Source: Chloroflexota bacterium (GTDB lineage: Bacteria; Chloroflexota; Limnocylindria; P2-11E). Taken from it: a stretch of 16,345 bases of DNA. Each line of letters begins with the position of its first letter. Within the stretch, counting starts at the first letter, position 1. Of this stretch, positions 14,171-16,345 are shown one piece after another. Position numbers and translations under genes: made by a program. The stretch covers positions 1 through 16,345 of the forward strand of contig VBGU01000051.1 in the NCBI GenBank assembly GCA_005881085.1. Reading direction: 5' to 3'. Below the pieces are notes generated by a model, which was not told the origin of the DNA, ran no database searches, and was given only the letters and a program-made list of their open reading frames with translations.

Positions 14171-14229
14171 GCTTGCGATCTTCGTCCGACCCTTCGGTGG
14201 CTGCGGTGGCACGCTCCTAGACTAGCCGC

Positions 14230-14439
14230 ATGCAGAAGATCGACGAGCGCCGTCGAATCACGGTCGATCGTCGCGCTTTCAACCACTATGAGATCGCCTG
14301 TCCGTTCTGCGGCGAGAACGTCGGACCGCGCTTCGTCACGCGCGAGCATCTCGACATCCCGCCGAATCCACCCTATGCCGCGACCGTGCGATGCCCGCGC
14401 TGTAAGGAAGAGTTCGAGGTGCTATTCGGGGCGAGCTAG
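14230..14439 (+). CDS. Small zinc-ribbon protein
   Basis: A 69-residue protein with two CxxC pairs: CPFCG (Cys24, Cys27) and CPRC (Cys55, Cys58), spaced as in a one-zinc ribbon. The segment between them, about 27 residues with PRFVTREHLDIPPNPPYAATV, separates the two knuckles. There is no signal peptide. The ATG lies 17 bases from the outer possible start of the divergent peroxiredoxin (59 bases from the preferred one), so they probably share a promoter region, though none is obvious. The role is unknown; such ribbons bind nucleic acid, protein or simply zinc. Confidence 0.75.
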   Translation: MQKIDERRRITVDRRAFNHYEIACPFCGENVGPRFVTREHLDIPPNPPYAATVRCPRCKEEFEVLFGAS

Positions 14440-14458
14440 CGCTTTCTTGCGCTAGTTC
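14433..14458. terminator. Bidirectional terminator-like inverted repeat
   Basis: CTAGCGC (14436-14442) and GCGCTAG (14449-14455) pair around TTTCTT, and the stem extends to 10 bp through one G-T pair (14433-14458). It contains the stop codons of both convergent genes, the zinc-ribbon gene and the CAP gene, an economical position for a shared terminator. There is no T-run. Confidence 0.5.
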
Positions 14459-16087
14459 GTGACGTTGATGTAGAGGAAGACGCCCTCGTCTTCCATCCAC
14501 GTGACCGCATCGATGACCGGGCGCAGGTGGATGGCGTAGAGGCCCGGCGTCATCGGCGCGCGTACCTGGAAGGTGAACGTCCCGACGCCGCCCGGCGTGA
14601 CCGTCGCTTCGGTCTGCGGCGCGACGCGATTGGCGGATAGCCAGTTGACCCCGAGGGCGGCCCACTGCGCGTTGTCCTGGTTGACCGCGAGGCGAGCTTC
14701 CTGACCGAGGGTCCCGCGGATCCACGATTGGCTACCGGCGTTGCGGAAGGCGATAGACAAAGGACCGCTGACCTGCCCGACACGCAACGTCGGGAAAGCG
14801 GACTCGGACACCCAGCGGCTGTGATAGTCCACGACCGTCGTCACAGGAACGAAGACGCCCTGGTCCTCGAGCCAGGCCACACCGTCAATCACCGGGCGTA
14901 GGGGGATGCGAACCGTGCCCGCGCTGAAGGGGGCCTTCAGGCTGAACGTGAACGACGCAACGGCCCCGGGGCCGACCGACGATTCGTTCTGAATGGCGAC
15001 GCGGTTCGCCGACGGCCACCCGACGTTCATTCCGAGCGTGCTGAACGAGGCGCTGTCGCCATTCACGCCCAGCGCAACCTGGCTCGCCCCTCGTCCCCGT
15101 CTTCGTCCCGGTGTTACGGAAGAGCAGGGTCGCCTGCGACATTGTGGCCGGCTGCATCGCGGGGACCTGCGTCTGCGACAGCCATGCGGAATGCAGACCG
15201 CTGTCCGGGAGAGTCAACGTCGGACCACCGCCGCTCACCGTCGAGCCCGTGCTGAAGTCCCACTCGTTGGTGAGCCACTGGCCCGCGACCGTGATGTCGA
15301 AGCGGACGTGATAGGTCGTGTTCGTTGCGAGCGGGCGCTGCGGAACGATCACCTGATAGTCGTATTCGAACTGCTGCGGCGCGACGTAGAACGGAAGACG
15401 AGTCCCGCTCGGCGCGACGAGCTCGGCTGCCCGAAACTGCACGTTCTGTCCGGCCGAGTACACGACCATGATCGGGTAGCCGTACGGGCCCGAGCTGCCG
15501 GCGGGAACCGGGCTCGGCGATTCTTGCCCGCTCCACGAGGTCGGGATGTTCGTCTGCATGTGCGCAGGCGAACGAACGAACTCGACCGGACGAATTCCGA
15601 AGTTGTAAACGATGTCGCCGACGTTGCTCTGGCGGCCGTTCAGCTCCGAGTGACCCCAGCCGATCGTCGTCGCGTTCGGATGCATCAGGCCCAGCCGGTG
15701 ATACGGCGCGTCCCAGAGCTGGCGAACGCCGCCGAGCTCCGAACCGCCCGTCGCGACCTCGCTCACGAACGATGTTGTCCAACCCTGCGCGATCAATCGG
15801 TCGCGCGGCCCATACCCGGTGTAGTACGGAAGGCCCGCGGTCTCGTAGTGACCGAGGATGCTGTTCGCGCTGTTGTAGTTCGCGTGGTTCTGCGCAGCCT
15901 GCACCAGTCGCGGGTCAGACGGTACGGTCGGCGAACCGATCGCAGCGCGGAACTGGTTGGTGAGCAGGAGCATGTCGTTGGCCGACGCCTCCGCAGTCGT
16001 CGCGAGCGGCATCGCCACGAGAGCCAGGCTCACCGGAAGGCTCACGAGAGCGCTGAGAAGTGCGGCGCGCGCGAAATCCCACCTCAT
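14452..16087 (-). pseudogene. Secreted CAP/SCP-domain protein with tandem Ig-like modules, split by a one-base frameshift
   Basis: Reading from ATG 16087: a signal peptide (1-36, ending ATTAEASA), a CAP-like domain (MLLLTNQFRAAIGSPTVPSDP, VQAAQNHANYNSANSILGHY, GWGHSELNG), a beta-rich linker (YDYQVIVPQRPLATNTTYHV), then modules beginning WLSQTQVPAMQPATMSQATLL. Near 15098 the reading shifts: the original frame degenerates and runs to a stop at 14885, while the next frame continues with GASQVALGVNGDSAS to 14452. The two C-terminal modules are related (PLRPVIDGVAWLEDQGVFV against HLRPVIDAVTWMEDEGVFL), which fixes the intended frame. The repaired protein would be about 545 residues. CAP proteins are secreted and of varied, often unknown, function; such W-x-EDEGV modules are common in secreted proteins. 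A sequencing error is as likely as true decay. Confidence 0.8.
15095..15099 (-). other. Frameshift site in the CAP protein gene
   Basis: On the minus strand the run AAGACGGGGACGAGG breaks the frame. Restoring one T before the GGGG gives K-T-W-G-R-G-A-S-Q, which aligns with SWIRGTLGQ in the second module, including its tryptophan and Arg-Gly. One missing base beside a homopolymer is a common place for either error or mutation. Confidence 0.75.
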
Positions 16088-16177
16088 CGCATTTAGTGAA
16101 CGGGGTACACGCTCGCGCCGTTATGTCAGGGCGGTAACAGCGGGATCTTTGTAACGAAGACAGACATTCCTGTGGCA

Positions 16178-16197
16178 GCGCCGCCCGCCCGCGGCGC
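16178..16197 (-). terminator. GC-rich hairpin between the lysine-rich ORF and the CAP gene
   Basis: GCGCCGC (16178-16184) and GCGGCGC (16191-16197) form a perfect 7-bp stem with a six-base loop, 19 bases after the small ORF's stop in minus-strand order and about 90 bases before the CAP start. A terminator or leader structure is possible; no T-run follows. I see no convincing promoter in 16088-16177, although CTGACA occurs on the minus strand there. Confidence 0.35.
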
Positions 16198-16216
16198 CCC
16201 ACGTAGTCAATGTGGC

Positions 16217-16255
16217 CTAGTGCTTCTTCTTTGCGGCCTTCTTCTTCTTCGGCAT
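16217..16255 (-). CDS. 12-codon lysine-rich mini-ORF (MPKKKKAAKKKH)
   Basis: ATG at 16255-16253 and TAG at 16219-16217 enclose MPKKKKAAKKKH, with seven lysines in twelve residues and no acidic residue. It would normally be ignored at this length, but it lies behind the best ribosome site in the window, GGAGGTGATC. It could be a real basic micropeptide, a leader peptide sensing lysine or ribosome stalling, or a chance ORF. No function is assigned. Confidence 0.45.
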   Translation of the reverse strand: MPKKKKAAKKKH

Positions 16256-16261
16256 GTCGGT

Positions 16262-16271
16262 GATCACCTCC
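16262..16271 (-). promoter_or_regulatory. Extended Shine-Dalgarno sequence for the lysine-rich mini-ORF
   Basis: GGAGGTGATC on the minus strand is complementary to ten consecutive bases of the usual bacterial 16S rRNA 3' tail. The GGAGG core is 11 bases before the ATG, and the extended match ends six bases before it. No other gene in the window has a match this long. Confidence 0.6.
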
Positions 16272-16290
16272 TCCCGTCCGCGAACTTTGG

Positions 16291-16325
16291 AAGCGCGACC
16301 GTGAAAGGAAGCGCCGCGCTTTTTT
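16291..16325 (+). terminator. Rho-independent terminator-like hairpin with T-run, plus strand
   Basis: AAGCGCG (16291-16297) pairs with CGCGCTT (16315-16321); an alternative compact stem is AAGCG-CCG-CGCTT (16309-16321). Six T's (16320-16325) end the structure on the plus strand. This is the most canonical terminator in the window, yet no plus-strand gene precedes it, and it is antisense to the leader of the lysine-rich ORF. Confidence 0.5.
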
Positions 16326-16345
16326 GACGCGGTACTCGCATTGTC

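Noticed and set aside
13703..14212. Reading the peroxiredoxin as an ordinary nonsense pseudogene
   Set aside because: There is only one disruption, it is TGA, and it lies at the one residue selenocysteine replaces in this family; the frame and codon use are clean on both sides.
16256..16276. Resemblance of the plus strand (GATCACCTCCT) to the 3' end of 16S rRNA
   Set aside because: The match is only the anti-Shine-Dalgarno stretch, with no other rRNA sequence beside it. It is explained by a strong ribosome site on the minus strand.
1..16345. Numerous long arginine-rich open frames antisense to, or out of frame with, the called genes
   Set aside because: High GC makes stop codons rare in every frame. 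These reads lack domains, are rich in Arg/Ala/Gly repeats, and overlap genes with recognisable families.

Overview
The window is high-GC, gene-dense bacterial DNA. GTG and TTG starts are common, and intergenic gaps are short or replaced by overlaps. The gene set is the kind I associate with uncultivated Chloroflexota-like or actinobacterial soil and sediment genomes: two ECF sigma factors with membrane anti-sigma partners, a secreted CAP protein with tandem Ig-like modules, many lipoproteins and CoA-transferase chemistry. No rRNA or other marker gene is present, so the lineage is an inference. I saw no tRNA, rRNA, CRISPR array, transposase or phage gene.

Layout: (1) 1-832, minus strand: the N-terminal part of a TRAP-type substrate-binding lipoprotein with its own candidate promoter. 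(2) 6587 down to 1026, minus strand: a tightly packed run of a MoaD-like/CaiB CoA-transferase fusion, a small membrane protein that seems to start at CTG, a PfkB kinase, an ECF sigma factor, its membrane anti-sigma factor and a beta-propeller lipoprotein. (3) 6623-7285, plus strand: a Lon substrate-binding-domain protein, divergent from the fusion gene and convergent with the next block. (4) 11134 down to 7282, minus strand: beta-carbonic anhydrase, two-domain sulfurtransferase, protein-isoaspartate methyltransferase and a YtcJ-like amidohydrolase. A long perfect inverted repeat sits between the sulfurtransferase and the methyltransferase. (5) 11343-12544: a HAD phosphatase divergent from an unknown beta-rich protein. 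(6) 12547-13663, minus strand: a second sigma/anti-sigma-like pair. It has lost the sigma C-terminus and the partner's start codon at a 53-bp segment that is a perfect inverted copy of part of the neighbouring unknown gene. (7) 13703-14439: a peroxiredoxin with one in-frame TGA exactly at the peroxidatic-cysteine position (likely selenocysteine), divergent from a small zinc-ribbon protein. (8) 14452-16087, minus strand: a secreted CAP-domain protein with a one-base frameshift. (9) 16088-16345: a 12-codon lysine-rich ORF behind an almost perfect Shine-Dalgarno sequence, and an antisense-oriented terminator.

The strongest observations are the selenocysteine peroxiredoxin, the MoaD-CaiB fusion, the 53-bp inverted copy that broke the sigma/anti-sigma pair, and the CTG-started membrane protein. 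The 4-bp, 8-bp and 1-bp overlaps suggest translational coupling within blocks 2 and 4. The peroxiredoxin, methyltransferase and Lon-domain protein relate loosely to oxidative and protein-damage control, but no single pathway ties the window together.
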